Assembly: GCF_013177735.1 (NCBI RefSeq) | Contig: NZ_WOEZ01000014.1 | Span: 1-64,000 of the forward strand | Reading direction: 5' to 3' | Source: Paraburkholderia elongata | GTDB taxonomy: Bacteria; Pseudomonadota; Gammaproteobacteria; Burkholderiales; Burkholderiaceae | DNA: 64,000 nt | Part shown: positions 1 through 8,680 of the stretch, piece by piece | Position numbering within the stretch: the stretch's first letter is position 1 | Layout: each line of letters opens with the position of its first letter | Position numbers and translations under genes: made by a program | The notes under the pieces: generated by a model | What the model was told of the DNA's origin: nothing | The model's input: only the letters and a program-made list of their open reading frames with translations | Database searches by the model: none

Positions 1-263
1 GGCGCCTGTTCGAGCCAGGCGCCGCACGTGTCCTCGAATGCGGCATCGAAGCCGCCTTGCTCGGCGCTACGCGGCAAATTCATGATGCCGGCCGTCGATG
101 CCCGCGTCGCCAGCACTTCGCCGACCGCGTCGTACAGATATGCGCGCAGCGACGTCGTGCCCCAGTCGAGCGCAATGAGCGCTGCGTGCTGGAAGTCGGC
201 GTCGGCGACCTCGACGTCGTTCACCGGATTGACTGCTTGCGTGTGAGAACCCGCTCGCTTCAT
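1..263 (-). CDS. dgoK: 2-dehydro-3-deoxygalactonokinase, 5' part only (runs off window start)
   Basis: Reads leftwards off the window, so only the first 87 codons are present. DgoK phosphorylates 2-dehydro-3-deoxy-D-galactonate in the cytoplasm, in the De Ley-Doudoroff route of galactose/galactonate use. After a variable N-terminal stretch of about 28 residues the protein shows an ASKHA-type phosphate-1 motif, ALDWGTTSLRAYLYD (about residues 30-44), then AGIMNLP, which is characteristic of DgoK. The ATG overlaps the stop of the upstream IclR gene as ATGA, indicating translational coupling. The catalytic and C-terminal parts lie outside the window. Family assignment is by recognised motifs; substrate is inferred. 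Confidence 0.85.
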   Translation of the reverse strand, partial: MKRAGSHTQAVNPVNDVEVADADFQHAALIALDWGTTSLRAYLYDAVGEVLATRASTAGIMNLPRSAEQGGFDAAFEDTCGAWLEQA

Positions 264-1237
264 CGCTTGATCCTGCGGGTTGCCGGTTGCGGGGCACGCC
301 AGCCGAGTTCTTCCGAGATCGCACGCGCTTCGCGCTGCACGACCGGAATCAGTTCATCCATGCGTTCGAGCGACATATACGGAATCGTGCTCGCCACCGA
401 CAGCGCCGCCACCACTGCGCCCGATGCATCGCGCACCGGCGCCGCGACGCAACGGATCGACGCTTCGTTTTCTTCGAGGTCGAAGGTGTAGCCGCCAGCG
501 GCGTAGTTGGTCATGCGTTGCATGAAGGTCTGCGCGTCGGGGCGGTTATCCGGTTTGAAACTGACGCTGGCGAGCGCGCGCCGCGATGCCTCGAAAAGCG
601 ACTGCCAGACGTCCGGTGTGAGGTCGAGCATCATGGCTTTGCCGATACCCGTAGACGCCAGCGGCATCCGGTGACCGACGCGCGAGCGCATTTCGAGGCC
701 ACGAGTGCCGGGGATCTTGTCGATGTACAGCACGTCGTCGCCGTCGCGCACGCCGAGGTGGATGGTGTCGAGCGTTTGTTCAGCGAGCGATTCGAGGTGC
801 TGACGCGCGACCGCGGTGAGCGGCATCTGTTCGAGCGCGATGGTGCCGAGTTCGATCAGCTTCGGACCGAGCAGATAGCCGCCTTGCACTTGCCGCAGAT
901 AGCGCGCCTGCACGAGGCTGCTGACCAGCCGATGCGTGGTGCTGCGGGTCGTGCCAAGCGCGGCGCCGAAGGTGCGCAGATCGCGCACGCCGGCAGCGGC
1001 GGCTTCCAGAATCGCCAGCCCGCGCAGGAGCGTTTGTGTGCCGGCTTGTTGCGGCGTGATGTCGAGCAGCGTGCTCGGCAAGGCGATTTCGTCGGACACG
1101 GGCGGTTGCGCGCTGACGCGCGGGGCTTTGGCGGCGTTCGCGGCCGGTTGCGGCGCTGCGCGGGTCGCGTGATCGGCTGACGGCGCCAGATCGGTTTCGG
1201 ACGCGCCAGCGGCGTGAGTAGGCATCGCTTTGTTCAT
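260..1237 (-). CDS. IclR-family transcriptional regulator, probable regulator of dgoK operon
   Basis: 325 residues. An Ala/Pro-rich N-terminal extension (about 1-65) precedes the winged helix-turn-helix (about 68-130, including TLLRGLAILEAAA and TTRSTTHRLVSSL) and the IclR effector-binding domain (about 140-310, with the family's typical ending ASTIPYMS). IclR proteins are dimeric regulators that respond to small carbon compounds. It overlaps dgoK by 4 bases (ATGA), so it is probably the local regulator of galactonate catabolism; enteric bacteria use a GntR protein for this job, so the pairing here is an inference from position. The long N-terminus could mean that a later start is used, but no better ribosome-binding site was identified. 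Confidence 0.85.
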   Translation of the reverse strand: MNKAMPTHAAGASETDLAPSADHATRAAPQPAANAAKAPRVSAQPPVSDEIALPSTLLDITPQQAGTQTLLRGLAILEAAAAGVRDLRTFGAALGTTRSTTHRLVSSLVQARYLRQVQGGYLLGPKLIELGTIALEQMPLTAVARQHLESLAEQTLDTIHLGVRDGDDVLYIDKIPGTRGLEMRSRVGHRMPLASTGIGKAMMLDLTPDVWQSLFEASRRALASVSFKPDNRPDAQTFMQRMTNYAAGGYTFDLEENEASIRCVAAPVRDASGAVVAALSVASTIPYMSLERMDELIPVVQREARAISEELGWRAPQPATRRIKR

Positions 1238-1570
1238 GGCGATTGGCTTTTCGGTGGTTTTTTGCGCTTACAGCGCGGGGCCGGAGAGGAGGCCTGTTTT
1301 GTTCGCCGCACAGTGTGTGTTGCCTGTGGCACGGGCATGCGGGTGTTGCCTTTGAGGCTTGGGCATGGTTTGGCTTGTCTCCGGTTTTTTTCTTGCTGTC
1401 GCTCGTCGCGGCCGGTTTTTTTTGGCTCGCGGTCCGTGTTGGCTGGATTGTAGGGCGGTTTTCGAGAAAGCTCCAATATGTGAGTGTTTGATTCATATAA
1501 TGGGATTTTTCCCTGCCGGGGGTGGTTTTTGTCTGTGCTTTTTCGGTGTTTGGGTTTCTATTGGTCGGTT

Positions 1571-1893
1571 GCCTGCGCGGCGCTTGTTCGTCTGTTTGCC
1601 TGCGGTGTTGGGCTTTCCTTGATCTGGATTCTTTGGCCTTTCCTTGATTTGTTTGCCTGCGCGGCGCTTGTTGGCTGGTTGCCTACGGCGTTGGCCTTTC
1701 CTTGTTTTCTTAGTGGTTTATTAGCGTTCGCCCCTGTGCGGGGCAGGCACTTACTTTCTTTGCCGCCGCAAAGAAAGTAAGCAAAGAAAGCGGCTCCAAC
1801 CGCTAATTCTTAAGCGGGTCCCCTGGCTTGGAGTGGGTAGTGGTGCATCTGGAATCCGCGTCCTCGCACATTCGGCGTGAGTGACAAAGCGCT
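1571..1893 (+). repeat. Left arm of long imperfect inverted repeat
   Basis: Pairs with 2224-2490 in reverse complement, with high identity between about 1680 and 1893. It includes a perfect 12-base-arm palindrome, TTACTTTCTTTG-CCGCCG-CAAAGAAAGTAA, at 1751-1780, then GCAAAGAAAGCGGC and the stretch GCTAATTCTTAAGCG. Its outer part contains its own direct repeat, GCCTGCGCGGCGCTTGTT, at 1571 and again at 1655, each followed by a GGC-rich and TTTCCTTG segment (period about 83-84 bases). Confidence 0.85.
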
Positions 1894-2223
1894 CATCAGC
1901 TCCCACTCCGCACTGCGTGCGTCGCGGATGGGTCTGCCGGGGAAACCCCGGGCTTCGTTGGGGCCCGGTGGGAGCCATCGGCTTCGCCTCGGCGAGGTGC
2001 TAGAAAATATATCTGTATCGGGATGTGCCGTTCAGCGCTCCAAGCGGCCGACAAGTCACGACACCGCATGCAGGTGTGAATTCGCACTTCGAATGAAGTG
2101 CTGACGGATAGCAGAAACTTTCGGGATGCAACGGCGAGCCGCGGCATCGAGTGAAGCTTGCGCGCGAAAAAGAGCCGATGGTTCTGAGAAGTACGCGTCA
2201 GCGCGCGCAGCGCCGCCGGAAGT

Positions 2224-2490
2224 ATGACGGCCTTGTCACCAGGGCGGAGTGTGCGAGAACACAGATTCCAGATGCACCACTGCCCCCTCCAAGCCAGGGG
2301 ACACGCTTAAGAATTAGCGGTGTGAGCCGCTTTCTTTGCTTACTTTCTTTGCGGCGGCAAAGAAAGTAAGTGCCCGCCCCGCACAGGGGCGACGCTAATA
2401 ATCCAATATCAAATCAAGGAAAGGCCAACGCCGTTGGCAAACAGACGAACAAGCGCCGCGCAGGCAAACAAACCAGGCAACCCCCACCGC
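2224..2490 (-). repeat. Right arm of long imperfect inverted repeat
   Basis: Reverse-complement partner of 1571-1893. The same palindromic core is at 2340-2369 with central GCGGCG. Differences from the left arm are scattered point changes. The innermost similarity (a CTCGCACA block and a GTGACAA block) fades at about 2224, and the outermost similarity ends near 2490, about 40 bases downstream of the mtgA stop. Dispersed intergenic repeats of this type are common in Paraburkholderia as far as I recall; copy number cannot be judged from one window. Confidence 0.85.
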
Positions 2491-2531
2491 CGTAGGCAAA
2501 CAAACAAAACCCCGCCGAGCAGGCAAAACCC

Positions 2532-3272
2532 TTATTCGGGCAATTCCGCCGCCCCCATCCGCCGCGCAATCACGCGCGAACGCTGAGCCAGATACCCCGA
2601 TCCCCTGTGCTGATCAAAATACTTAGGCTGCGGCAGCATCACAGCCAACCTCGCCGACTGCCCAGCAGTCAACTTGGCAGCAGAAGTCTTGTAGTAATAA
2701 TGCGCGGCCGCCTCAGCGCCATAAACCCCATTCCCCCACTCAACGGAGTTGAGATAAATCTCAAAAATCCGCTGCTTATCCATCAGTGTCTCGAGCATCC
2801 ACGTGATGATCAACTCCTGACCCTTGCGGATATAACTCTTCTCCCGGGATAAAAACAGATTCCGCGCCAGTTGCTGGGTAATCGTCGAACCGCCGCGAAC
2901 AATCTTGCCCTTGGCCTTATTCCGCTCCCACGCCTGCAAAATGGCATCCGTCTCGTAACCATTGTTATTGACGAAGTTCGCGTCTTCGGAAGCGATAATC
3001 GCGCGCTTCAGATTGTGCGAAATCTGCTCATACGGCACCCACGAATGCTGCACCGACAGATCAGGTCGATCCTCCGACAGCCGCCACGCATCCGAGCGCA
3101 TAAAAGCCGTCGACCGGGGATTCACGTAATTCCACACCGCGATCTGCGCGAAGTAAAACGCCTGCGTCGCAAGCCACGCGATCGCCACCACAGCGCCCAG
3201 ATAAAACACCCATCGCACCGGACCTGGCCGGCTCGCGCGCCGCGTTGCTGTCATCGTGCCTGGAGTCCTCAA
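2532..3272 (-). CDS. mtgA: Monofunctional biosynthetic peptidoglycan glycosyltransferase
   Basis: 246 residues, the usual MtgA length. It polymerises lipid II into glycan strands at the outer face of the inner membrane without a transpeptidase domain. One N-terminal membrane anchor (about residues 19-40) is followed by a GT51 domain: ASEDANF (contains the catalytic glutamate), [16 protein letters not shown] and [13 protein letters not shown], which match conserved GT51 blocks. It lies 49 bases after aroE and ends the mpl-yqiA-rnb-aroE-mtgA series, so it is probably co-transcribed with aroE as in many betaproteobacteria. The inverted repeat lies directly downstream and may mark the operon end. 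Confidence 0.95.
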   Translation of the reverse strand: MRTPGTMTATRRASRPGPVRWVFYLGAVVAIAWLATQAFYFAQIAVWNYVNPRSTAFMRSDAWRLSEDRPDLSVQHSWVPYEQISHNLKRAIIASEDANFVNNNGYETDAILQAWERNKAKGKIVRGGSTITQQLARNLFLSREKSYIRKGQELIITWMLETLMDKQRIFEIYLNSVEWGNGVYGAEAAAHYYYKTSAAKLTAGQSARLAVMLPQPKYFDQHRGSGYLAQRSRVIARRMGAAELPE

Positions 3273-3321
3273 GTCGGTGAATCGGTAAGTCGGCGTGTTC
3301 CGGAAAGTAGGAAGCAGCAGT

Positions 3322-4185
3322 CTAGGCGTGCGACGGCGCCGTCAACAACGCTCGCAATTCGGCCAGCACCGGCGCACCGTCGGGCCGCACGCCTCGCCAC
3401 ACGTAAAACGATTCGGCCGCCTGCTCGACCAGCATGCCGAGACCATCGGCGCCGCGCGCGCCCAGCTTCTGCGCGTGTTCGATGAACACCGTCGGATGCG
3501 CGCCGTACATCATGTCGTAAGCGAGCGTGCCGCTGCCGAACGCGCGGTCGTCGCACTCGGGCAACGACGCATCCAGACTGCCCGCCGTCGCGTTGACGAT
3601 CACGTCGTACGTACCCGCTTCGATCGCTCGCGCGCTGCCGCCGGTCAGACGGCAAGCGGCGTCGCGCGCGGCTTGCGCGAACTGGTCGACGAGCGCTTCG
3701 GCCTTCGCCGCCGTACGGTTGACGATCGTCAGCGTATGCGGCGCGCGGTCCAGCATCGGCAGCACGACACCACGCGCGGCACCGCCGGCACCGAGCAGCA
3801 AAATCCGCGCGCCCTTCAGCGGCACGCCGAGATTCACTTCGATGTCGCGCACGAGGCCGAAGCCGTCCGTGTTGTCGCCGAAAACACCACTCGCGTCGAA
3901 CCGCAGTGTGTTCACCGCGCCCGCTGCCGCCGCGCGCGGCGACAGGGTGTTAGCGAACGCGTGCGCGTCGAGCTTGAACGGCACCGTCACGTTCATGCCA
4001 CACCCGCCCGCTTCGATAAAAGCGCGCACGTGCGGCACAAAGGCATCGACCGGTGCTAGCAGGTGGCCGTACTCGATTGGCTCGCCGGTCTGCGCGGCAA
4101 AGCGGCCATGAATGAACGGCGATTTGCTATGGCCGACCGGGTTGCCGATGACCGCGTAGCGGTCGCGTGAATCATTCGCGCTCAT
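3322..4185 (-). CDS. aroE: Shikimate dehydrogenase (NADP+)
   Basis: 287 residues. Reduces 3-dehydroshikimate to shikimate in aromatic amino acid synthesis. Visible motifs are [12 protein letters not shown] (shikimate-binding serines, about 14-25), [10 protein letters not shown] (contains the catalytic lysine, about residue 67) and the NADP dinucleotide loop [11 protein letters not shown] (about 128-138), with NRTAAKA after it as the NADP phosphate-binding region. The ATG overlaps the stop of the upstream RNase gene by 4 bases (ATGA), so translation is coupled. mtgA follows 49 bases later. Confidence 0.97.
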   Translation of the reverse strand: MSANDSRDRYAVIGNPVGHSKSPFIHGRFAAQTGEPIEYGHLLAPVDAFVPHVRAFIEAGGCGMNVTVPFKLDAHAFANTLSPRAAAAGAVNTLRFDASGVFGDNTDGFGLVRDIEVNLGVPLKGARILLLGAGGAARGVVLPMLDRAPHTLTIVNRTAAKAEALVDQFAQAARDAACRLTGGSARAIEAGTYDVIVNATAGSLDASLPECDDRAFGSGTLAYDMMYGAHPTVFIEHAQKLGARGADGLGMLVEQAAESFYVWRGVRPDGAPVLAELRALLTAPSHA

Positions 4186-6296
4186 CGTCCTGGCTCCGAG
4201 ACATGCTGCTGATCGGCTGCCGGATCGCTGGCGCCAGCGCCGTTTTCGTCGTCGCCCGCTTCAGCCGCACCGCCGTCGAGGTCGGCTTCCGCCTGAGCCT
4301 CGGCTTCGCCTTCGGCGCTTTCATCCGCGACGTCGATGATTTCCTCTTCGCCCTCGTCGGCTTCTTCAGCCTCGCCGCCGCTCGTCACGGTCGGCGCGTC
4401 AAGCACGTGCAACAGACGCACGGACGCTTCGACGGTCAGTTCGTCGATCGACATCACTTCCATCTGCAAGCGCGTGCCACGTGCGTGTACGCCGAGACCC
4501 GGCACGTGCAGCAGCAACGGAATCTCTTCGAGGCGCACGAGATCGCCCTTCACCACCGACGCCACCACCTGCTTCTTATTCTCCTGCTTCAACCAGCGCA
4601 GACACCAGAAGTACTCCATGCGGCGCTGGTGATCGGCATACGCGGTGTAGGTGTCGTCGAACCCTTGCACGACGGCGAACAGATCGGCGTCCTTCGGCTT
4701 GAAAGGCGCGGCCAGTTTTGCGGTGACGCCATGCTGCACGCAGGCGAGCAACTGCCACTGGTTCACCAGGTCGACGTAGCGGCGCAGCGGCGACGTGCTC
4801 CAAGCGTATTGCGTAACGCCCAGGCCTTCGTGCGGCGCCGCATTGGTCTGCATGCGGGTGCGTTTCGGCCCGGTCGGCGCGCCGAACGCGCGCTGCGAAC
4901 GATAGATGCCCGGCACGCCGTGGTCGTGCAGGAACGCGCCCCACGACGAGTTGGCGAGAATCGCAAGCTCCGCAACGATCGTGTCGAGCGGCGACCCGCG
5001 CCGGCGCGGCGTGATCGTGATGTACTCGCCTTCCACGTAGAAATTGAAATCGGTGTTGCGCTGCACTTCGCGGCGCAGGCCGTAACCGGCGCGTGCGGTC
5101 TGACGCTTTTCGAACAGCGCCTGCGCGAACGGCCACAGCACGGCGATGTCTTCCTTGTGCGGATAATCGCCCGTGCCGGCGGCAAGCGCCTCTTCGGTGA
5201 CCAGCTCGTCCAGCGTGTTGTGGCGCAAATTATTCTTCACGAATACACGCTCGGCGCGCGTTTCGCTCGCGACGATTTCCTGCGTTTCGCGATTGATGAT
5301 CACATACAGCGACAACGCCGGCCGCAAGCCGCCTTCAGCCAGCGTAAACGCTTCGACGACGCTATCGGGCAGCATCGTGATCTTGTCGCCCGGCATATAG
5401 ACGGTCGACAAACGCGTGCGCGCGATCGCATCAACCTCGTCGCCACGCGCAATGCCGAGCGCCGGCGCGGCGATGTGCACGCCGATCCGCACGCGGCCAT
5501 CGGCCAGATGCTCGACGGAGAACGCATCGTCGATCTCGGTGGTGGTGATGTCGTCGATCGAGAACGCCTCGACATCGGCTTCCGGCAGTTCTTCCGGCAA
5601 CGCGCCGACCGTGACCGACGGAAAACCGATGCCGTGCGGGAAAAACTCGGAGAGGAATTTCGCCTCGTGCAACGCGCGGGCCGACGGAATTCCGCCGCAT
5701 TCGAGCATCAGCCGCGCCTGTGAGATGCCGCGTGCCGCTGCCGCGCCTTCGAGCGCCTTGTATTCGATCGTGTTCTTGTCCGGTTTGGTGAGCAAAGCCA
5801 GCGCCTTGCTGCCGCTGAAGCCTTCCGGCAGACGGCCTGCCTTCAGCTCATCTTCGTAGCCGGCCTGCACCAGCGCCTGTTGACGCTTGCGCTCCAGCCC
5901 GGCAAGCGCCATCTTGAGCTGCTCCTGCGGCGCGCGTTGGTACATGCCGCGGCCCTTGCGGCGGAAGTACACCGGCGCGCCGTGCATACGCAGCACCAGC
6001 GCCGCGCGCTCGATGGAGCCGAACGCTTCGCCGAAGTACTCGGCGCCCAGCGTGGCAAACGGGAATTCGTCATCCGGCGCGCATTCCCACAGGAAGTCCA
6101 GATCGATGTCCTGCGCGGCGGCGTCGGCCTGCTGCATCAACTCGCCAGCGGTCGGCTTTTCAAATTCGATCAGCACGTCTTTCGCGCGCACCTTGGCGCG
6201 CCGGCCGCCCGGCAACTCGACCTGAAAAGCATCGCCCTGGCGCGACAGCACGCTGCCCGCCTTGAAACTGCCCGATTCCTCGAAGAAAACGTTCAC
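4182..6296 (-). CDS. RNase II-family (RNB domain) exoribonuclease
   Basis: 704 residues. RNB enzymes degrade RNA 3' to 5'. The RNB domain occupies about residues 225-560. The active-site block reads SIDDITTTEIDDAF: aligned to E. coli RNase II, Asp201, Asp209 and Asp210 correspond to D248, D256 and D257, but the Asp207 position holds E254. About residues 630-704 form a strongly acidic, Ala/Gly/Glu-rich tail with no S1-like sequence visible. No classical second cold-shock domain is obvious at the N-terminus, so it is not a textbook RNase R. It overlaps aroE (ATGA). Annotated elsewhere as VacB/RNase II; whether it is fully active is not certain from sequence. Confidence 0.88.
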   Translation of the reverse strand: MNVFFEESGSFKAGSVLSRQGDAFQVELPGGRRAKVRAKDVLIEFEKPTAGELMQQADAAAQDIDLDFLWECAPDDEFPFATLGAEYFGEAFGSIERAALVLRMHGAPVYFRRKGRGMYQRAPQEQLKMALAGLERKRQQALVQAGYEDELKAGRLPEGFSGSKALALLTKPDKNTIEYKALEGAAAARGISQARLMLECGGIPSARALHEAKFLSEFFPHGIGFPSVTVGALPEELPEADVEAFSIDDITTTEIDDAFSVEHLADGRVRIGVHIAAPALGIARGDEVDAIARTRLSTVYMPGDKITMLPDSVVEAFTLAEGGLRPALSLYVIINRETQEIVASETRAERVFVKNNLRHNTLDELVTEEALAAGTGDYPHKEDIAVLWPFAQALFEKRQTARAGYGLRREVQRNTDFNFYVEGEYITITPRRRGSPLDTIVAELAILANSSWGAFLHDHGVPGIYRSQRAFGAPTGPKRTRMQTNAAPHEGLGVTQYAWSTSPLRRYVDLVNQWQLLACVQHGVTAKLAAPFKPKDADLFAVVQGFDDTYTAYADHQRRMEYFWCLRWLKQENKKQVVASVVKGDLVRLEEIPLLLHVPGLGVHARGTRLQMEVMSIDELTVEASVRLLHVLDAPTVTSGGEAEEADEGEEEIIDVADESAEGEAEAQAEADLDGGAAEAGDDENGAGASDPAADQQHVSEPGR

Positions 6297-6473
6297 TCAA
6301 TACTCTCGTTCTGACTTGCATCTGCCGGCGCGTCCGATTGGGTTCAGCTATCGGTCACTGCGTGCGCGGCACGGCAACGTGTTCGTGGTAGTGGATCCGC
6401 GGCGCGATACACGCGCGCCGGCGGCATGAATCTGGTGATCCGCAGCGGCCTCGCTGCCGGATCGTCGGCACTG

Positions 6474-7076
6474 TCAGGCCGCCTCGCGCGGCGCCGGCGG
6501 CTCGACAGCTTCGGTGTCGCAAAAGGCCAGCACCTCGTCGACGTATTGCGCGAATTCGCTGATCGCGTGGTCGCTCCCTTCGATCAGCGTAGTGCGTGCG
6601 CCGGGATAGTGCGCAAGCATTTCGCGGTAATCGAGCACTTCGTCGCCGGTGGCAGCCAACAAATAATAGCGTTCGGGCCGCGTGATCGACGCGACGCCGA
6701 GCGCGCGCAACTCGTCCAGATGATGCGGCTCGACAGTAATGCTGCCGCCGCCGTGCCACAACGGCTGCTCGCCGAGATAGGCGCTCAGGTCGCGCTGCGG
6801 CACCACCGCCGGGTTCAGCAGCACCGTCGGCCAGCCGTGCTTCTCGGCGAGATACGTGGCGAAGTAGCCGCCCAGCGAACTGCCGATCACCGTGACATTG
6901 TTCGGTTTCGCGGCCGCTACCAGCGATTCGACGAGCGCCACGGTCTCGAACGGCGAGACCGGCAGCATCGGGCAGCACCATTCGTCGCTGCGGCCGAGTT
7001 CGACAAGGCGTGCCGCCAGCATGCGCGCCTTGAACGAATTGGGCGACGAGCGGAAGCCGTGCAGATAAAGGATCAC
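6474..7076 (-). CDS. YqiA-type alpha/beta-hydrolase esterase
   Basis: 200 residues with a GTG start that overlaps the mpl stop (GTGA). The start is supported because the fold begins at once with ILYLHGFRSSP, the first strand and oxyanion loop. The nucleophile elbow GSSLGG is at about residues 65-70, and the catalytic Asp and His are probably in AATGDEVLDY and GSDHAISEF. It belongs to the YqiA/UPF0227 group; E. coli YqiA is a small acyl esterase with no settled physiological substrate. Coupling to mpl suggests co-expression with murein recycling but does not define a role. The 177 bases between it and the RNase gene hold nothing I can identify. Confidence 0.85.
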   Translation of the reverse strand: MILYLHGFRSSPNSFKARMLAARLVELGRSDEWCCPMLPVSPFETVALVESLVAAAKPNNVTVIGSSLGGYFATYLAEKHGWPTVLLNPAVVPQRDLSAYLGEQPLWHGGGSITVEPHHLDELRALGVASITRPERYYLLAATGDEVLDYREMLAHYPGARTTLIEGSDHAISEFAQYVDEVLAFCDTEAVEPPAPREAA

Positions 7077-8467
7077 GAAGTGCCTCGTGCGGAAAGTGCG
7101 TCGAGCAGCTTCTGATGCACGCCGCCGAAGCCGCCGTTGCTCATCACCAGAATCTGGTCGCCGGGGCGCGCTGCGTGACCCACTGCTTTGACCAGCGCGT
7201 CGAGATTGTCGAAAGCCTGCGCCTTGCCGCCGAGCGGCGCGAGTGCTTCGCCGAGATTCCAGCCGAGTGCGTCGCGGCCGGCCGGCGCGCCGTAGCCGAA
7301 CACCAGGTCCGCGTCGGCCAGACTGGCCGGCAATTGCGCTTTCATCACGCCGAGCTTCATGGTGTTCGAGCGCGGCTCCAGCACGGCCAGGATTCGCGTG
7401 TTTTCGTGACCGACACGTGCACGCAGTCCGGCCACCGTGGTCTCGATCGCGGTGGGGTGATGGGCGAAATCGTCGTAGACGGTCACGCCGTCGACGCTGC
7501 CGCGCACTTCCATGCGGCGCTTCACATTCCGGAAATTCGCCAGCGACTTCGCCGCTTGCGCCGGCGGCACGCCGACATGGCGCGCGGCGGCGATCGCGGC
7601 AAGCGCGTTCATGCGGTTGTGCTCGCCCTGCACCTGCCACTCGACGACACCGACGCGCTCACTGTTGTGATACACGGCGAAACGCTCGTCGACCGGCACG
7701 CCGTCTTCTGCCGGCAAGGTTTCCCAGCCGCCTTGCACGCCGAAGCGCTCGACTTCGCTCCAGCAACCGCGTGTCAGCACGCGCTCCAGCGCGTCTTCAC
7801 GACCGTTCGTAACGATGCGGCCGATGCCCGGCACGGTGCGGATCAGGTGATGGAACTGCGTTTCGATCGCCGCCAGATCCGGGAAAATGTCGGCGTGATC
7901 GAACTCGAGGTTATTCAGGACCGCGGTCTTAGGCCGGTAGTGAACGAACTTGGAACGCTTGTCGAAGAAGGCGGTGTCGTATTCGTCGGCTTCGATCACG
8001 AAGAAGCTCGAATCGGTCAGCCGCGCCGACACCCCGAAATTCAGCGGCACGCCGCCGATCAGGAAGCCCGGATTGAGACCCGCGTCATCGAGCAGCCAGG
8101 TCAGCATCGAACTGGTGGTGGTCTTGCCGTGCGTGCCGGCCACCGCCAGCACCCACTTGCCGTGCAGCACATGCTCGCCGAGCCACTGCGGACCGGAGAC
8201 GTAAGGCAGGCCGCGATCGAGGATGGCTTCCATCAGCGGGTTACCGCGCGAGACCACATTGCCGATCACGAACAGGTCGGCGTTGAGGCCGTTCAACTGC
8301 TCGGCGTCGTAACCTTCGATCAGACGAATGCCTTGCGCCTCGAGCTGCGTGCTCATTGGCGGATAGACGCCGGCGTCGCAGCCCGTCACGGTGTGGCCCG
8401 CGCCGCGCGCGAGGACCGCGAGTCCGCCCATGAACGTGCCGCAGATACCGAGGATGTGGATGTGCAT
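7073..8467 (-). CDS. mpl: UDP-N-acetylmuramate:L-alanyl-gamma-D-glutamyl-meso-diaminopimelate ligase
   Basis: 464 residues. Mpl attaches the recycled tripeptide to UDP-MurNAc, salvaging old peptidoglycan. It has the three Mur ligase domains: N-terminal Rossmann loop (HILGICGTFMGGLA, about 3-16), central ATP-binding domain with [12 protein letters not shown] (about 111-122) and EADEYDTAFFD, and C-terminal domain with YDDFAHHPTAIETT. The sequence LGICGTFMGGLA rather than MurC's [11 protein letters not shown] distinguishes Mpl from the murC gene also in this window (56471-57874). It leads a minus-strand series ending at mtgA. ampD at 23841-24437 works in the same recycling route. Confidence 0.96.
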   Translation of the reverse strand: MHIHILGICGTFMGGLAVLARGAGHTVTGCDAGVYPPMSTQLEAQGIRLIEGYDAEQLNGLNADLFVIGNVVSRGNPLMEAILDRGLPYVSGPQWLGEHVLHGKWVLAVAGTHGKTTTSSMLTWLLDDAGLNPGFLIGGVPLNFGVSARLTDSSFFVIEADEYDTAFFDKRSKFVHYRPKTAVLNNLEFDHADIFPDLAAIETQFHHLIRTVPGIGRIVTNGREDALERVLTRGCWSEVERFGVQGGWETLPAEDGVPVDERFAVYHNSERVGVVEWQVQGEHNRMNALAAIAAARHVGVPPAQAAKSLANFRNVKRRMEVRGSVDGVTVYDDFAHHPTAIETTVAGLRARVGHENTRILAVLEPRSNTMKLGVMKAQLPASLADADLVFGYGAPAGRDALGWNLGEALAPLGGKAQAFDNLDALVKAVGHAARPGDQILVMSNGGFGGVHQKLLDALSARGTS

Positions 8468-8680
8468 AAGCCTGTCGTGCCGCGCGGGCGTATTTTTGCG
8501 AGGGATGGGAGCGCAGAAGAGCGGTCGAAACGACCGTCTGCAAAGGACGCTATTGTAACCGACGCCTCTCTATCGCCCTATGAACGGGGCCGCCGCGGTG
8601 GCCGCCCGCGTCGCGTACGCAAAACACCCGGCGCGAGCCGCCCGGAAAGGGCTGTCATCGATCTCTAGTATGATTGAGAG

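Larger units (their letters stand above)
1238..2531. other. Gene-free intergenic region carrying a long inverted repeat
   Basis: 1.3 kb between the IclR gene and mtgA. I see no recognisable gene. The part 1238-1560 is T-rich on the plus strand with no clear structure. From about 1571 to 2490 it consists of two inverted arms around a spacer of about 330 bases (see repeat entries). Short ORFs ending inside the palindromic cores (1751-1978 minus and 2151-2369 plus) share about 44 similar codons because they lie in the two arms; they resemble the spurious small proteins often predicted from such repeats. Confidence 0.8.
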
